A DNA stretch of 64,000 nt, from assembly GCA_903907995.1 (NCBI GenBank), contig CAIVQH010000054.1:62001-126000 (forward strand), in the 5' to 3' direction. Made by a program: the position numbers and the translations under genes. Positions 50,966 through 59,958 of this stretch are shown here, in pieces. The DNA is from an uncultured Verrucomicrobiota bacterium. GTDB taxonomy: Bacteria; Verrucomicrobiota; Verrucomicrobiia; Limisphaerales; UBA9464. Numbering within the stretch: position 1 is the stretch's first letter; each line of letters starts with the position of its first letter. The notes below the pieces were generated by a model that did no database searches, was not told where the DNA came from, and saw only the letters and a list, made by a program, of their open reading frames with translations.

Positions 50966-51772
50966 ATGGCTTCCACGACCCGCACCGACCCGCAAGACCC
51001 CACCAAGCCGATCGCGGTCACGCTGGGCCGCACTACCGTAACGATCTATCCCAGGGCCGCTGAGCGGGGCCGGAACGCGCGTTGGAACATTGCCGACTAC
51101 TCGGCGGGCAAGCGCCGGTTTCTGTCGTTCCCATCTGCGAAGGAAGCCAAGGCCGAAGCCGCCCGCATCGCCGCCAGAATCAACGCCGGGGACAACGCCG
51201 GGGCATCCATGACGGGCACCGAACGCGCCTTGCTGCTCCGCGCAACAGAGCTTGTTGCGCCGTACCAGATCGACCTGCAAACCGCCTGCGCGCTCTTTGG
51301 CGAGGCCGCCAAGCTCGTGGGGCCGCACAGCGTCGTCGCCGCGTGCAAGGCGTTCGCCAAGCGCTCCCCCGCCTCAAGAACGCGCCTGCCACTTTCGGAA
51401 GCCGTGGCGGGCTATCTGCGCACCAAGACCACCAAGGGGCGTTCCCCGCGCCACCTCCAAGACTTGTCCTCACGGCTGGGACGCTTTGCGTCCGAACATG
51501 CGGGCAAGGCATTGGGCGACTTCGCCACGGAGGACGTTCAACGCTGGCTTGACCGCTTGAAGCGCGAGGATGGCGGGCCGGCATCCGCACAGAGCCGCCG
51601 TAACTTCGCCACCGTGGTCGGGGGACTGTTTGAACACTTCCGCCGCCGGGGCAGCCTCACTGAAAACCCGTGCAAAGATTTGGAGCGGGAAGCCGGTAAC
51701 AGCAGCAACACGCCCACGGTCACCAGACCGAAGCGGCCCCGTTCAAGATACCGTCGCATGACCGCCCCGTGA
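50966..51772 (+). pseudogene. Tyrosine integrase remnant (N-terminal part only)
   Basis: The frame starts 75 bp after tRNA-Thr. It shows an arm-binding beta domain (TVTIYPRAAERGRNARWNIA, RRFLSFPSAKEAKAEAARIA) and a SAM-like core-binding domain (PLSEAVAGYLRTKTTKGRSP, DVQRWLDRLKREDGGPASAQ, RRRGSLTENPCKDLERE). The entire catalytic domain with R-H-R-H-Y is missing. From about 51690 the sequence is the antisense of an acyltransferase gene, so the last about 25 residues are not integrase. It is the trace of an element that integrated at the tRNA. Confidence 0.85.
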
Positions 51773-52431
51773 AATTGCGCCCCGTACGCCAGCAGCACGC
51801 CAAACGCGAGCGCATCCATCCGCAGATGCGTCCACACAAATGGTCCGGACAACAAATCCGGTGAGTAGAGGGCCGTCAGCACCCGCAATCCCAGGCAGGC
51901 CACCGCCACGCCGACCACGATTCGGGGAATGGCCGTGAACGGGTCCGGCTGGCCGGGCTTCCGCCAGGCCAGCCAGACCACGAGGGCCGTGAGCAGCAGG
52001 TAGAAATGCTCCTCGACCGCCAGCGACCACGTGTGGTCACGCAGGCCGCCGAGGTAATTTTGCAGGAAGAACAGTTCACCCAAGATTTTCCGGATCCGGG
52101 GGGCGCCGCTCTGCAATTCCGGCACCAGGAGGACCGCGAGCAGAACATAGAACGCGGGATAGATCTTCAGGCCGCGCCGGATGAGAAACCGCCTCCAGTC
52201 CACGCTGCCGAAACGCACCTGCTCCTGAAACAGCAGCCCGCCAACGAGATAGCCGCTCAGCACGAAGAAAAGATCCACCCCCACCCAGCCGCCCCGGGTG
52301 GTGAACTGCCAGAGGCCGAGGCAGCTTTTCACCGCCTCCTCGCCCAGTTGGTGATGCCAGATCACCACCAGCACCGCGACCAGCCGAAGCAGGTCCAGCG
52401 CCCAGTTGCGCGACATCGGGTTGGTGGCCAT
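51538..52431 (-). pseudogene. Acyltransferase family 3 (OafA-like), C-terminally truncated
   Basis: 297 residues, of which about 250 are real. Start NWALDLLRLVAVLVVIWHHQ, then GGWVGVDLFFVLSGYLVGGL, FLQNYLGGLRDHTWSLAVEE (catalytic-type His/Glu), and TALVVWLAWRKPG: the acyltransferase-3 membrane fold with about six to seven helices visible. After VTVGVLLLLPAS the frame runs into the antisense of the integrase remnant (SKSLHGFSVRLPRRR...). The normal length is 350-400 residues with ten helices, so about 100 residues are lost. These enzymes acetylate surface polysaccharides. Confidence 0.82.
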
Positions 52432-52616
52432 GCGGTTGGAAAAACGGTTCTGAGATATGCCTCGGAGGCGCGTTTCCCGCAGAACCGAGGCAAACGTTCG
52501 GGATTCGCCCCGCCAACATCAAGATTACTCCGCCGGTGGAGATTTCTGGCGGTGGCCTCACCTTTGACGCCTGTCCGCTTGACCCGCCGCCGCCGGATTC
52601 CATTCTCCGCCGCCCT

Positions 52617-54671
52617 GTGCTGAACCTGGCCACACTCAATCCGCAGCAACGCGAAGCCGTGATCACCCATCGCGGCCCGGTGCTCATCCTCGCGGGTGCC
52701 GGGACGGGGAAGACGCGCGTCATCACGCATCGCATTGCGCACATGGCCCAGAAGGGCGTGCCGCCGGGAAACATCCTGGCCGTGACCTTCACCAACAAGG
52801 CCGCGCGGGAAATGCTCCAGCGCGTGAATGAGCTCGTGCCGCGAGCGCGGAGTGGGGAGCGCGGAGCGCGGAAAGAAGACGACGAGAGTCCGCGCTCGGA
52901 AGAACGGCCCACCATCTGCACCTTCCATTCGCTCTGCGTCCGCATCCTGCGCCAGCACATCGAGAAGATCGGCTACAAGCGGAACTTCGTGATCTACGAC
53001 GAGGGTGACCAGCTCGCGGCCATGAAGAAGATCCTCTCGGCCATTTCGGCCAAGGGCGAGAACACCGACCCGAAGGTGATTCTGGCGATGCTGAGCAAGT
53101 TCAAGAACGGCGGCACGCGGGCGGTGGGCTTCGAGGACCCCGGTGTGCGGGCACTCGCGGAGCACGTCGCCAAGCGCTACGAATCCGCCCTCCACGCCTG
53201 CAACGCGGTGGATTTCGACGACCTGATCCTGCTTACCCTGAGGCTGTTTCGCGAACATCCCGACGCCCTGCAGGCCTGCTGCGACCGCTTCCGCTACGTG
53301 ATGGTGGACGAGTATCAGGACACCAATGCCGCGCAGTTCGAACTGGTGCACTCCCTCACCCGGGAGTCGCGCAACCTCTGCGTCGTGGGTGACGACGACC
53401 AGTCCATCTACGGCTGGCGCGGTGCGGAGGTGGCCAACCTCCTCGACCTCGAAAAGCACTTCCCCGAGGTGAAGGTCATCAAGCTCGAGCAGAACTATCG
53501 CTCGACCAACCACATCCTCAACGCGGCCAATGCCGTCATCAAAAACAACGCCCGCCGACGAGGCAAGAACCTGTGGAGCGCGCAGGGCGAGGGCGAGAAG
53601 CTGACCCTACAGTGCTTCGCCAATGACGACGAGGAGGCGCGGGTCGTGGCCGAGAACATCGAGTACGACCGTCTTGCGAAGCGCGTGCCGTGGGGCCAGC
53701 AGGCGATCCTCTTCCGCACCAACATGCAGTCGCGCCCGCTCGAGACCGCGCTGCGCAAGGCGAAGATCCGCTACCATCTGATTGGCGGGCAGAGCTACTT
53801 CGACCGCCGCGAGATCCGCGACTTTCTCGCCTATCTCAGGACCTTCCTGAACCCGCACGACGACGTCGCCCTGCTCCGCATCGCCAACACGCCGGCGCGC
53901 GGCCTCAGCGACGTGACCATGGAGCGGGTGCTCGAGGCCAGCCACGAGCGCAAGTGCAGCGTCTTCGCGACGATGCGGCATACCGACGTGCAGGCCGGCT
54001 TCCAGAGCCGGGCCGGCGAGGCCATGCGCGAATTTCTGCGCTTCATCGAGGAGACCCGCGCGCCGATCGAGGCCAACGAGCCGTTCTCCCTCAGCCAGTG
54101 GGCCGAGAACTGGCTGAACGCCACCGGCTACCTCGCCGAGCTCCAGCGGATGGAAAAGACCACCGAGGCGGCCGAGAACCGGATCAAGAATCTCAAGGAA
54201 CTCATCCTCACGCTCGACGACAAGGAGCAGCCGAACGTCCGTCCACAGGCGCGGCTCGACGAGTTCCTGGCGGATCTCACGCTCGACCATGAGCGCGAGG
54301 AGGACAAGGAGGCCGGCGACGCCGTCACCCTCATCACGGTCCATGCGGCCAAGGGGTTGGAGTTCCCCCGGGTCCATCTCGTCGGGCTGGAGGACGGCCT
54401 GATGCCCCACTCGCGCTCCAAGGTCGAGGGCACGATGGACGAGGAACGCCGCCTCTTCTACGTGGCGATCACCCGCGCCCGGGAGACGCTCCGCATTTCG
54501 CACTGCTCGGGGCGCAAGAAATATGGCCAGCTGCTGCCCTGTCATCCTTCGCCGTTCCTCAAGGAACTGCCCGGCGACTGCTATGAGGATGCGGATGTCG
54601 CCGCTTCCAAGCCGGTCGAAAAGGAGTCAGGCGGCGACTGGTTCGCGGCGATGCGGGCGGCGCTGGATTGA
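52617..54671 (+). CDS. pcrA: UvrD/PcrA/Rep-family DNA helicase with an in-frame palindromic insertion
   Basis: 684 residues from GTG 52617 (a GTG at 52536 would add 27). Superfamily 1A motifs: Q-motif LNPQQREAV, Walker A LAGAGTGKTRVIT, Ia AVTFTNKAAREM, Walker B VDEYQDTNAAQFELV, III VGDDDQSIYGWRGAE, IV LEQNYRST, V TLITVHAAKGLEFPRVHLVG and VI EERRLFYVAITRARE. All are intact, so it should be active in repair or replication restart. Between Ia and the TFHSLCVRIL motif is about 20 extra residues, ARSGERGARKEDDESPRSEE, encoded by a quasi-palindromic DNA element (52839-52899). Confidence 0.93.
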   Translation: MLNLATLNPQQREAVITHRGPVLILAGAGTGKTRVITHRIAHMAQKGVPPGNILAVTFTNKAAREMLQRVNELVPRARSGERGARKEDDESPRSEERPTICTFHSLCVRILRQHIEKIGYKRNFVIYDEGDQLAAMKKILSAISAKGENTDPKVILAMLSKFKNGGTRAVGFEDPGVRALAEHVAKRYESALHACNAVDFDDLILLTLRLFREHPDALQACCDRFRYVMVDEYQDTNAAQFELVHSLTRESRNLCVVGDDDQSIYGWRGAEVANLLDLEKHFPEVKVIKLEQNYRSTNHILNAANAVIKNNARRRGKNLWSAQGEGEKLTLQCFANDDEEARVVAENIEYDRLAKRVPWGQQAILFRTNMQSRPLETALRKAKIRYHLIGGQSYFDRREIRDFLAYLRTFLNPHDDVALLRIANTPARGLSDVTMERVLEASHERKCSVFATMRHTDVQAGFQSRAGEAMREFLRFIEETRAPIEANEPFSLSQWAENWLNATGYLAELQRMEKTTEAAENRIKNLKELILTLDDKEQPNVRPQARLDEFLADLTLDHEREEDKEAGDAVTLITVHAAKGLEFPRVHLVGLEDGLMPHSRSKVEGTMDEERRLFYVAITRARETLRISHCSGRKKYGQLLPCHPSPFLKELPGDCYEDADVAASKPVEKESGGDWFAAMRAALD
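52839..52899. repeat. Palindromic quasi-tandem element inside the helicase gene
   Basis: CGAGCGCGGA (52842-52851) pairs perfectly with TCCGCGCTCG (52889-52898). Between them are direct copies of GAGCGCGGA. Its length keeps the helicase frame. Confidence 0.75.
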
Positions 54672-54796
54672 GCGCGGGCAACGGTTGGATCGATGGGCGC
54701 GTGAATTTTTCAATGCGTCCGCCAAGTCCCTAGGCTTGTCCAGGCGGAGAAGGCTCCATTAATGGGTTTCGCCACGGAAAATCCGCGGCCGAAACC

Positions 54797-55687
54797 ATGA
54801 ATCTCTGCTCAAACAAATCGCTCGCCCGAACTTTCAAGTGGCTTGCCCTCGGCGCCGCGTTCGCCCTCGTTGCCGGTTGCTGCCTCATTGATCATGATGG
54901 GCCCACGCGCCGGGCCACGAGCCTCATGCAGTATCTCTATCCCGGCCATACCGGCCAGGCCATGACCCCGGCCATTCCGACACTGACGCTGCCCCTCCGC
55001 GTCGGCGTGGCATTTGTTCCCGAAGGCCGCAATGCCAATGACCAGGCCGAGAACTGGCCGGAGAAACGGCTGCCGGAAGCGTTCAAGACCGACCTCATGC
55101 GACAGGTCAGCGACCAGTTCCGCAGCCTGCCGTTCGTACAGTCCATCGAGCTGATTCCCACCGCGTACCTCACGCCTGGCGGCGGCTTCGCCAACGTGGA
55201 GCAATTGAAGGAGATGTTCGGGGTCGATGTAGTTGCGCTGCTGTCGTTCGACCAGACCCAGACCACCGAGGCCGGCTTCTGGACGATCACCTACTGGACC
55301 ATTGTCGGTGCCTACGTGGTGCCCGCCGAGAAGAACACCACCACCACGATGCTCGACGCGGCGGTGTTCGACGTGGCCAGCCACAGGCTGCTGTTCCGCG
55401 CCCCGGGCCTGAGTCAGGTGAAAGGCCACGCCACCCCGGTCAACTTGGTCGGGGAACAGCGCCTGGACGCCGAGGCGGGCTTCCGCAATGCCGCCACCAA
55501 TCTCGTGACCAGCCTGAACGGCGAGCTCGCCACCTTCCAGCAGCGGATCAAGGAGCGCCCCGAAGAGGTAAAAATCGTCCGGTCGCCCGGCTACCATGCC
55601 GGTGGCGGTGCTTTGTCTCTCGGAGAAGTGGCGGCCGCGCTCGCACTCTGCCTGGCGGTGTGGCGCAACCGGTCGGAGTCCCGATGA
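54797..55687 (+). CDS. Rhombotarget lipoprotein
   Basis: 296 residues. Signal with lipobox LVAGC (C28). The middle has LPLRVGVAFVPEGRNANDQA, VQSIELIPTAYLTPGGGFAN, VEQLKEMFGVDVVALLSFDQ and TTTTMLDAAVFDVASHRLLF. The end is SPGYHAGGGALSLGEVAAAL, a Gly-rich stretch followed by a helix and basic tail RNRSESR: a GlyGly-CTERM-like sorting signal. This matches the family called rhombotarget lipoprotein, which is found next to a rhombosortase. Here the rhombosortase gene overlaps its stop by 4 bp (ATGA). Presumed target of that protease at the GlyGly region. Confidence 0.82.
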   Translation: MNLCSNKSLARTFKWLALGAAFALVAGCCLIDHDGPTRRATSLMQYLYPGHTGQAMTPAIPTLTLPLRVGVAFVPEGRNANDQAENWPEKRLPEAFKTDLMRQVSDQFRSLPFVQSIELIPTAYLTPGGGFANVEQLKEMFGVDVVALLSFDQTQTTEAGFWTITYWTIVGAYVVPAEKNTTTTMLDAAVFDVASHRLLFRAPGLSQVKGHATPVNLVGEQRLDAEAGFRNAATNLVTSLNGELATFQQRIKERPEEVKIVRSPGYHAGGGALSLGEVAAALALCLAVWRNRSESR

Positions 55688-56325
55688 ACCGGTCGCGTTT
55701 TCCCATGGTCACGACGGCGGTCATCGGCACGGCCCTGCTGGTCCACGCCTGGCCATCGCTCGGCGAGTTGCTGATTTACGACCGGCAGGCGATTCTGGGG
55801 GGCGAGCTCTGGCGCGCCGTCACTGGACATTGGGTGCATTTCTCGGCCAGTCACCTGACGCTCGACGCGCTGGTGCTCGGCGTCGCGGGTACGCTGATGG
55901 AACTGACCGACCGCCGTCAGTTCGTCCGGCTCATGGTGACGGGCAGCATGCTCATCGGGGTCGGACTGCTGGCGCTGCAGCCTGAGCTCGGACGCTACGG
56001 CGGCCTGTTGGGACTCGCCACCGCGGCCGTGGCGTCCATCGTTTTGGGCGCACTCCGGCAGGCCGGAGCCAGCCGTCGCCTGGGTCTGGCCATATTGGCC
56101 CTGATGACCCTGAAATTCGCCACCGAGCTGTTCGGTGGATCTTTCATTTTTGCCTCAATTTCCCGTCCGGAGATCCAGCCATGTCCGTTAAGCCACGCCT
56201 TGGGTGCCGCCACCGCCGTGCTCCTCTGGCTCTGGGAATGTAGGCCAGCAGTTCGTGCCCGCACGCTGTCCGCTTGTGCCCCCATGCCGGTCCGGGCTTC
56301 TATTGCGGGAAAGAATGGAAGCTGA
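55684..56325 (+). CDS. Rhombosortase-like rhomboid-family membrane protein lacking the usual serine
   Basis: 213 residues with about six helices. Rhomboid-type motifs: ELWRAVTGHWVHFSASHLTL, with H49, H52 and H57 in the usual first loop, and PLSHALGAATAVLLWLWE with H171 in the last helix. The protease motif GxSG that carries the catalytic Ser, expected in GRYGGLLGLATAAV, reads GLLG: L109 (codon TTG at 56008-56010) stands where Ser would be. The downstream His of the usual SGxxHG is also absent. Family call is by layout plus linkage with the rhombotarget gene. It may be inactive or use a different residue. Confidence 0.72.
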   Translation: MNRSRFPMVTTAVIGTALLVHAWPSLGELLIYDRQAILGGELWRAVTGHWVHFSASHLTLDALVLGVAGTLMELTDRRQFVRLMVTGSMLIGVGLLALQPELGRYGGLLGLATAAVASIVLGALRQAGASRRLGLAILALMTLKFATELFGGSFIFASISRPEIQPCPLSHALGAATAVLLWLWECRPAVRARTLSACAPMPVRASIAGKNGS

Positions 56326-56974
56326 CGCGATCTCGCCCAACCTTGTCCCTGTCCCTGTCCCTGCCCCGGCCGCTGCCGAACCGCTGCCGGAAGGAGCGCT
56401 GATCCTACCGCTGGACATCATGCAGCGGCTCGACCTGGCCACGATCTTCGGCAACACCCGCCCGGTCGAGCTGGAGCTGGGGGCCGGCGACGGCTCGTTC
56501 CTGATCAATTACACCACGCTGCATCCGGAGCACAATTTCCTCGGCGTCGAGCGCCTGCTGGGCCGTCTGCGGAAGATCGACCGCAAGGGCCGGCGCGCCG
56601 GACTCACGAACCTGCGCGGGCTCCGCGTCGAGGCGGCCTACCTGCTGGAATGGATGATCCCGCCCGGTTCGCTCACCACGATCCACATCTACTTTCCCGA
56701 TCCCTGGCCCAAGCGCCGCCATTGGAAGAACCGGCTCATCAACGAGCGCTTCACCCAGCTCGCCCACACCGCGCTGCAACCGGGCGGCACGGTTTTTCTC
56801 CGTACCGACGAGACCACCTATTTCGCGCAGATGGAGCGGGTGTTTGATGCGAATCCCGATTTTGAACGCGTCACCGCACCCGAGGAACTGGTGGCGGTGA
56901 AAACCGATTTCGAGCGCGGCTTCAACGCGAAGGGTATCCCGACCAACCACGCGGCCTACCGCCGGCGCAGCTGA
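56315..56974 (+). CDS. trmB: tRNA (guanine-N7)-methyltransferase
   Basis: 219 residues. SAM-binding ELELGAGDGSFLINY, then HNFLGVERLLGRLRKIDRK and the TrmB signature IYFPDPWPKRRHWKNRLINE, followed by LQPGGTVFLRTDETTYFAQM. It makes m7G46 in tRNA. ATG 56315 overlaps the preceding stop by 11 bp. The first about 25 residues (NLVPVPVPAPAAAEPLPEG) are low complexity, encoded by a CTGTCC tandem (56342-56362), and precede the normal TrmB start region. Confidence 0.95.
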   Translation: MEADAISPNLVPVPVPAPAAAEPLPEGALILPLDIMQRLDLATIFGNTRPVELELGAGDGSFLINYTTLHPEHNFLGVERLLGRLRKIDRKGRRAGLTNLRGLRVEAAYLLEWMIPPGSLTTIHIYFPDPWPKRRHWKNRLINERFTQLAHTALQPGGTVFLRTDETTYFAQMERVFDANPDFERVTAPEELVAVKTDFERGFNAKGIPTNHAAYRRRS

Positions 56975-56985
56975 GCCCTCGGCGG

Positions 56986-57083
56986 CTCACGCTCCTGCTC
57001 TTGCTCTGGCTCTTTCCGCCCACCGGCCCGGCGGAATTTTTCTCAGCGGAAGCGGAGCAAGAGTAAGAGCATGAGCAGGTGCA
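56986..57083. repeat. Palindromic quasi-tandem element (GCTCTT / AAGAGC words)
   Basis: Left half (56986-57019) GCTCCTGCTCTTGCTCTGGC; right half (57045-57083) GGAGCAAGAGTAAGAGCATG then AGCAGGTGC. The halves are complementary with small offsets. It fills the gap between trmB and the next gene. Confidence 0.75.
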
Positions 57084-57143
57084 TGAAGGGGAAGCCCCGT
57101 CGCAGGCTTGCCTCCCTGCCGTTGGCTCCGCACCTTCCCCCGC

Positions 57144-58439
57144 ATGTCGTTCCGGATCGTCTGGCTCGCGCTGGTGGCGCTGGTGGCCGCCTCGCCGTTG
57201 CGCGCTGAATTGAGCGATCGCCAGCTCAAGGCGCTCGACGGGATCACGCGCGAACGCTTCTCCGCCCGCTGGACCGAACTTGGCACCAACGAGCTGGCCG
57301 ACCTCCGCAAACGCGCCGACGCCTACCTCGACGAGGTGAGGGACCATCACCTCGTGGGCGGCCAGATCGTAAGCGTGCGCTACACCGACACCAACCGCAC
57401 CACGGTGGAACGCTACGAGGCGTTGGAAGACAGCGCCGCCTGGACCGGCCTCGCCTTGGCGATGCACGCCTACCGGTACGCCGTGACCCGCGACAACCGC
57501 GACCTGGTCCACGACAATCCCAGCCTCCCGGCGATCCGCGGCCTGCTCGACGGCGTGGAAACCCTGCTGCACGCCAGCGGGCGGCCCGGCTATCTCCCCC
57601 GCTTCGTGGGCCGGTCACAGAACGAGGCCTACGCCAAGTTCTACGCCACCTATGGTGGAGCGGATGAAACCCGCAAGGGCTTCGGCAAACTTGCCTTTCC
57701 GAGCGGCACCAATGCTCCCGGCATGGTCTGGCTGGGCGGTCCGTCACGCGACCAGTATGCGGCGCTGAACTTCGGCTTCGTGACCGTCTGGCAGCTGGTC
57801 CGCAACGACCTGCGCATCCGCCAGCGGGTCGCCACCAACATCACCCTGATGCTCGAACGCATCGAGGCCGATGGCGGCCGGCTCGACGACGGCAAAGGCA
57901 ACCTCACCTTCATCACGCCCGCCTTGGGAACCGCCCTGTTCCGCACCGGCGCCACCGTCCGGCCCGACCTCTACGCCGCTGCCTACGACCGGCGGGTCCG
58001 CGACCTGCTCGACCAGACGCCCTCGGGAATGGTCCGCTACGGCGACAGCCGGCCCGGTCTTTTCAGCGCCTTCAATCTGCTCTCGCTCTGCCGCTGTGAG
58101 ACCAATCAGACCCGCCTCCTGCTCTTTCAGGACCGTCTCTCGCAGCTCTGGCGCGACACCGGTCCCCAGCTCAACCCCATGGTCGCCGCCTGCTATGTCG
58201 GGGCGTTTACGCGCGTGCCCAACGATGCCTATGCGCTCGCCACGCTGCAGGGGATCCTCAGCCAGTTCCCGGATCCGCCCCGCTGGTCGCTGGCCGGCGA
58301 CAACTCCACCAACGCCGGAATGCTCACGGTCGAAGTCGGCGGGGTGAAGTGGTCGAAATTTGCCCAGCCCCTGGATCGCCGGCCCGTCGCGCCGTTCCAA
58401 TGGGCCTTTCCGCCGAGAAAGTCGTTAAACATGCTCTGA
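57144..58439 (+). CDS. Secreted protein of unknown function, C-terminus disrupted
   Basis: 431 residues with a signal peptide (IVWLALVALVAASPLRAE). The body looks like an (alpha/alpha) barrel: DSAAWTGLALAMHAYRYAVT, HASGRPGYLPRFVGRSQNEA, YAALNFGFVTVWQLVRNDLR, NPMVAACYVGAFTRVPNDAY. It is close in style to hypothetical secreted proteins of Verrucomicrobiota. Up to about RRPVAPFQWA (58405) it reads as a normal protein; the last ten residues (FPPRKSLNML) are the antisense of the serine recombinase fragment. So the true C-terminus is lost or replaced. Confidence 0.7.
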   Translation: MSFRIVWLALVALVAASPLRAELSDRQLKALDGITRERFSARWTELGTNELADLRKRADAYLDEVRDHHLVGGQIVSVRYTDTNRTTVERYEALEDSAAWTGLALAMHAYRYAVTRDNRDLVHDNPSLPAIRGLLDGVETLLHASGRPGYLPRFVGRSQNEAYAKFYATYGGADETRKGFGKLAFPSGTNAPGMVWLGGPSRDQYAALNFGFVTVWQLVRNDLRIRQRVATNITLMLERIEADGGRLDDGKGNLTFITPALGTALFRTGATVRPDLYAAAYDRRVRDLLDQTPSGMVRYGDSRPGLFSAFNLLSLCRCETNQTRLLLFQDRLSQLWRDTGPQLNPMVAACYVGAFTRVPNDAYALATLQGILSQFPDPPRWSLAGDNSTNAGMLTVEVGGVKWSKFAQPLDRRPVAPFQWAFPPRKSLNML

Positions 58440-59020
58440 ACAATTTCGACGCGCTCAGGCAACTTTTCGATTTTCTTCGTTTTGGCATCCACTTTAAGCC
58501 AACCGGGAACCCGTGAGGTTAGCAGTTTCCCGTTAGCCGCTTCCGCTTTCTTGCGGGTCCAAGCTCCTGAAATCTTCCGACCAAGCTCCTTTGCATAAGC
58601 ATGGCCCGCGCTCAATTCCATGAGCGAAACCATTAGCTCAGTCGGCTTATCCAAGGATGAGTCGTCGTAAACCGCTTCATTGTGTGCGGTGCATATCCGA
58701 ACATCCAATTCCAACAGTCGTTCAAACAGCTTGCGCGCATCTCGGACCCTCATTCTTGTCAAACGGTCTAAGGCTTCCACAACCAACACGCACGGTGTCT
58801 TGACTCTTCCAGCTTCAACAGCTTCGATGAACTTGCCTAGCGACCCCTTGCGTAAATTGTCCCCGGTGTAACCGGATACGCCTTTATCGGGGAGCAACGA
58901 TTCATCCAGTTGTAGCTTGAGGCTGGCACAGACGGCCCGAGTTCGTTCGATTTGCCGGGACAGGGAATCGCCTTTCGTCTGAGGGTCACTGGACCACCGG
59001 ATGTAGGAATATGCCTTCAT
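58410..59020 (-). pseudogene. Large serine recombinase, truncated
   Basis: From ATG 59020: MKAYSYIRWSSDPQTKGDSL with nucleophile S10, then LLPDKGVSGYTGDNLRKGSL, VVEALDRLTRMRVRDARKLF (catalytic Arg set) and AYAKELGRKISGAWTRKKAE: a complete resolvase domain. The recombinase domain begins with SRVPGWLKVDAKTKKIEKLP and stops at about NDFLGGKAHW, where the frame enters the antisense of the 57144 gene. Normal length is 450-550 residues; about 200 remain. GC is far lower than on both sides. A remnant of a mobile element. Confidence 0.85.
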
Positions 59021-59086
59021 CCCTTCGATGTCTTTGCGAGACTGCATTCCGTGAGGTTTGCTGAATAGGGGTGAATTGTAAACACT

Positions 59087-59866
59087 CTACGCGAAGACGT
59101 GCATCGTGCCCGACTCCATGAACACGTCATCCACCTCGCCCGTGAGCGGTGTCTTCCATCCCAGGGCCATCGCGGCCAGCAGACGGGTGGACTCGTCATC
59201 CGGCAACCCGCGCGCGAGCATCGCCTGCGCCCAGGGCAGAAAGCGTTCGCTGGTCGGCGCAACCCCGACCGCATCGGCGGCCAAGTGCCAGTCAGCCTCA
59301 CCTTCGCTCCGGAGGGTAAACCACACACCCTGCCGCCGGAGAAACGTGCGGTAGTCGAACAGCCCTTCGGCCGCCGGTCCCGGCGGCACTTGCAGGACTC
59401 CGGTGACTTCCACCCGTTGGGTCCGGAAATACTCGGGGCGCAACACGCCCGAGGCGCTGACCACAAGGTCGCCCGTCGCCGGCTGCCATTCACCATGGTC
59501 GCGACGCAAGGCCGACACCCCCAGCCGGACCATGGTTCGCCCGACCAACTGCCCCTTGCGCTCGGAGAGCCGCAGTGTCGGGGTCTCTTCGATCTCCCCC
59601 CGCACCGTGACGATCTCCGGTTCACGGCCGGCGGTATGCCGCAAATCGTAGGGGGATGTCGCCGACTGGAGGATCGCGTAGCCCAGCCAACCGGTGAGGA
59701 ACAATCCGGCCGCCAGCCAAATGATCCGGAGTCGTCCTGGTACCAGCGCGAGACCAAGAACCAGCGAGGTCGCGGTGAAAAGCCACGGCCAGTGGCCGCC
59801 CCAAAACTCCTCCGCCATCACGCCTGCCGCCAGCAGCAGGGCGGGAAGCAGGAGCGGGCGTTTCAT
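59087..59866 (-). pseudogene. comEC: ComEC/Rec2 competence protein, N-terminal part only
   Basis: 259 residues against the usual 700-800. Two N-terminal helices (LLLPALLLAAGVMAEEFWGG, IIWLAAGLFLTGWLGYAIL), a DUF4131-type OB domain (VTVRGEIEETPTLRLSERKG, RVEVTGVLQVPPGPAAEG, FDYRTFLRRQGVWFTLRSEG), then ALGWKTPLTGEVDDVFMESG and TMHVFA followed at once by TAG. In intact ComEC the sequence runs on with ISGLHV into the membrane channel. The break is at about 59090, where the low-GC recombinase region begins. DNA uptake through this copy is not possible. Confidence 0.88.
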
Positions 59867-59958
59867 GCGCGCCGCAGCAAATCAGAGGTGAGGGCCGGAG
59901 AACAATGCAGGATCGGGGCACCCCCCCGCCACATGAGCCGGGGAGAGAAAATAAGGGC

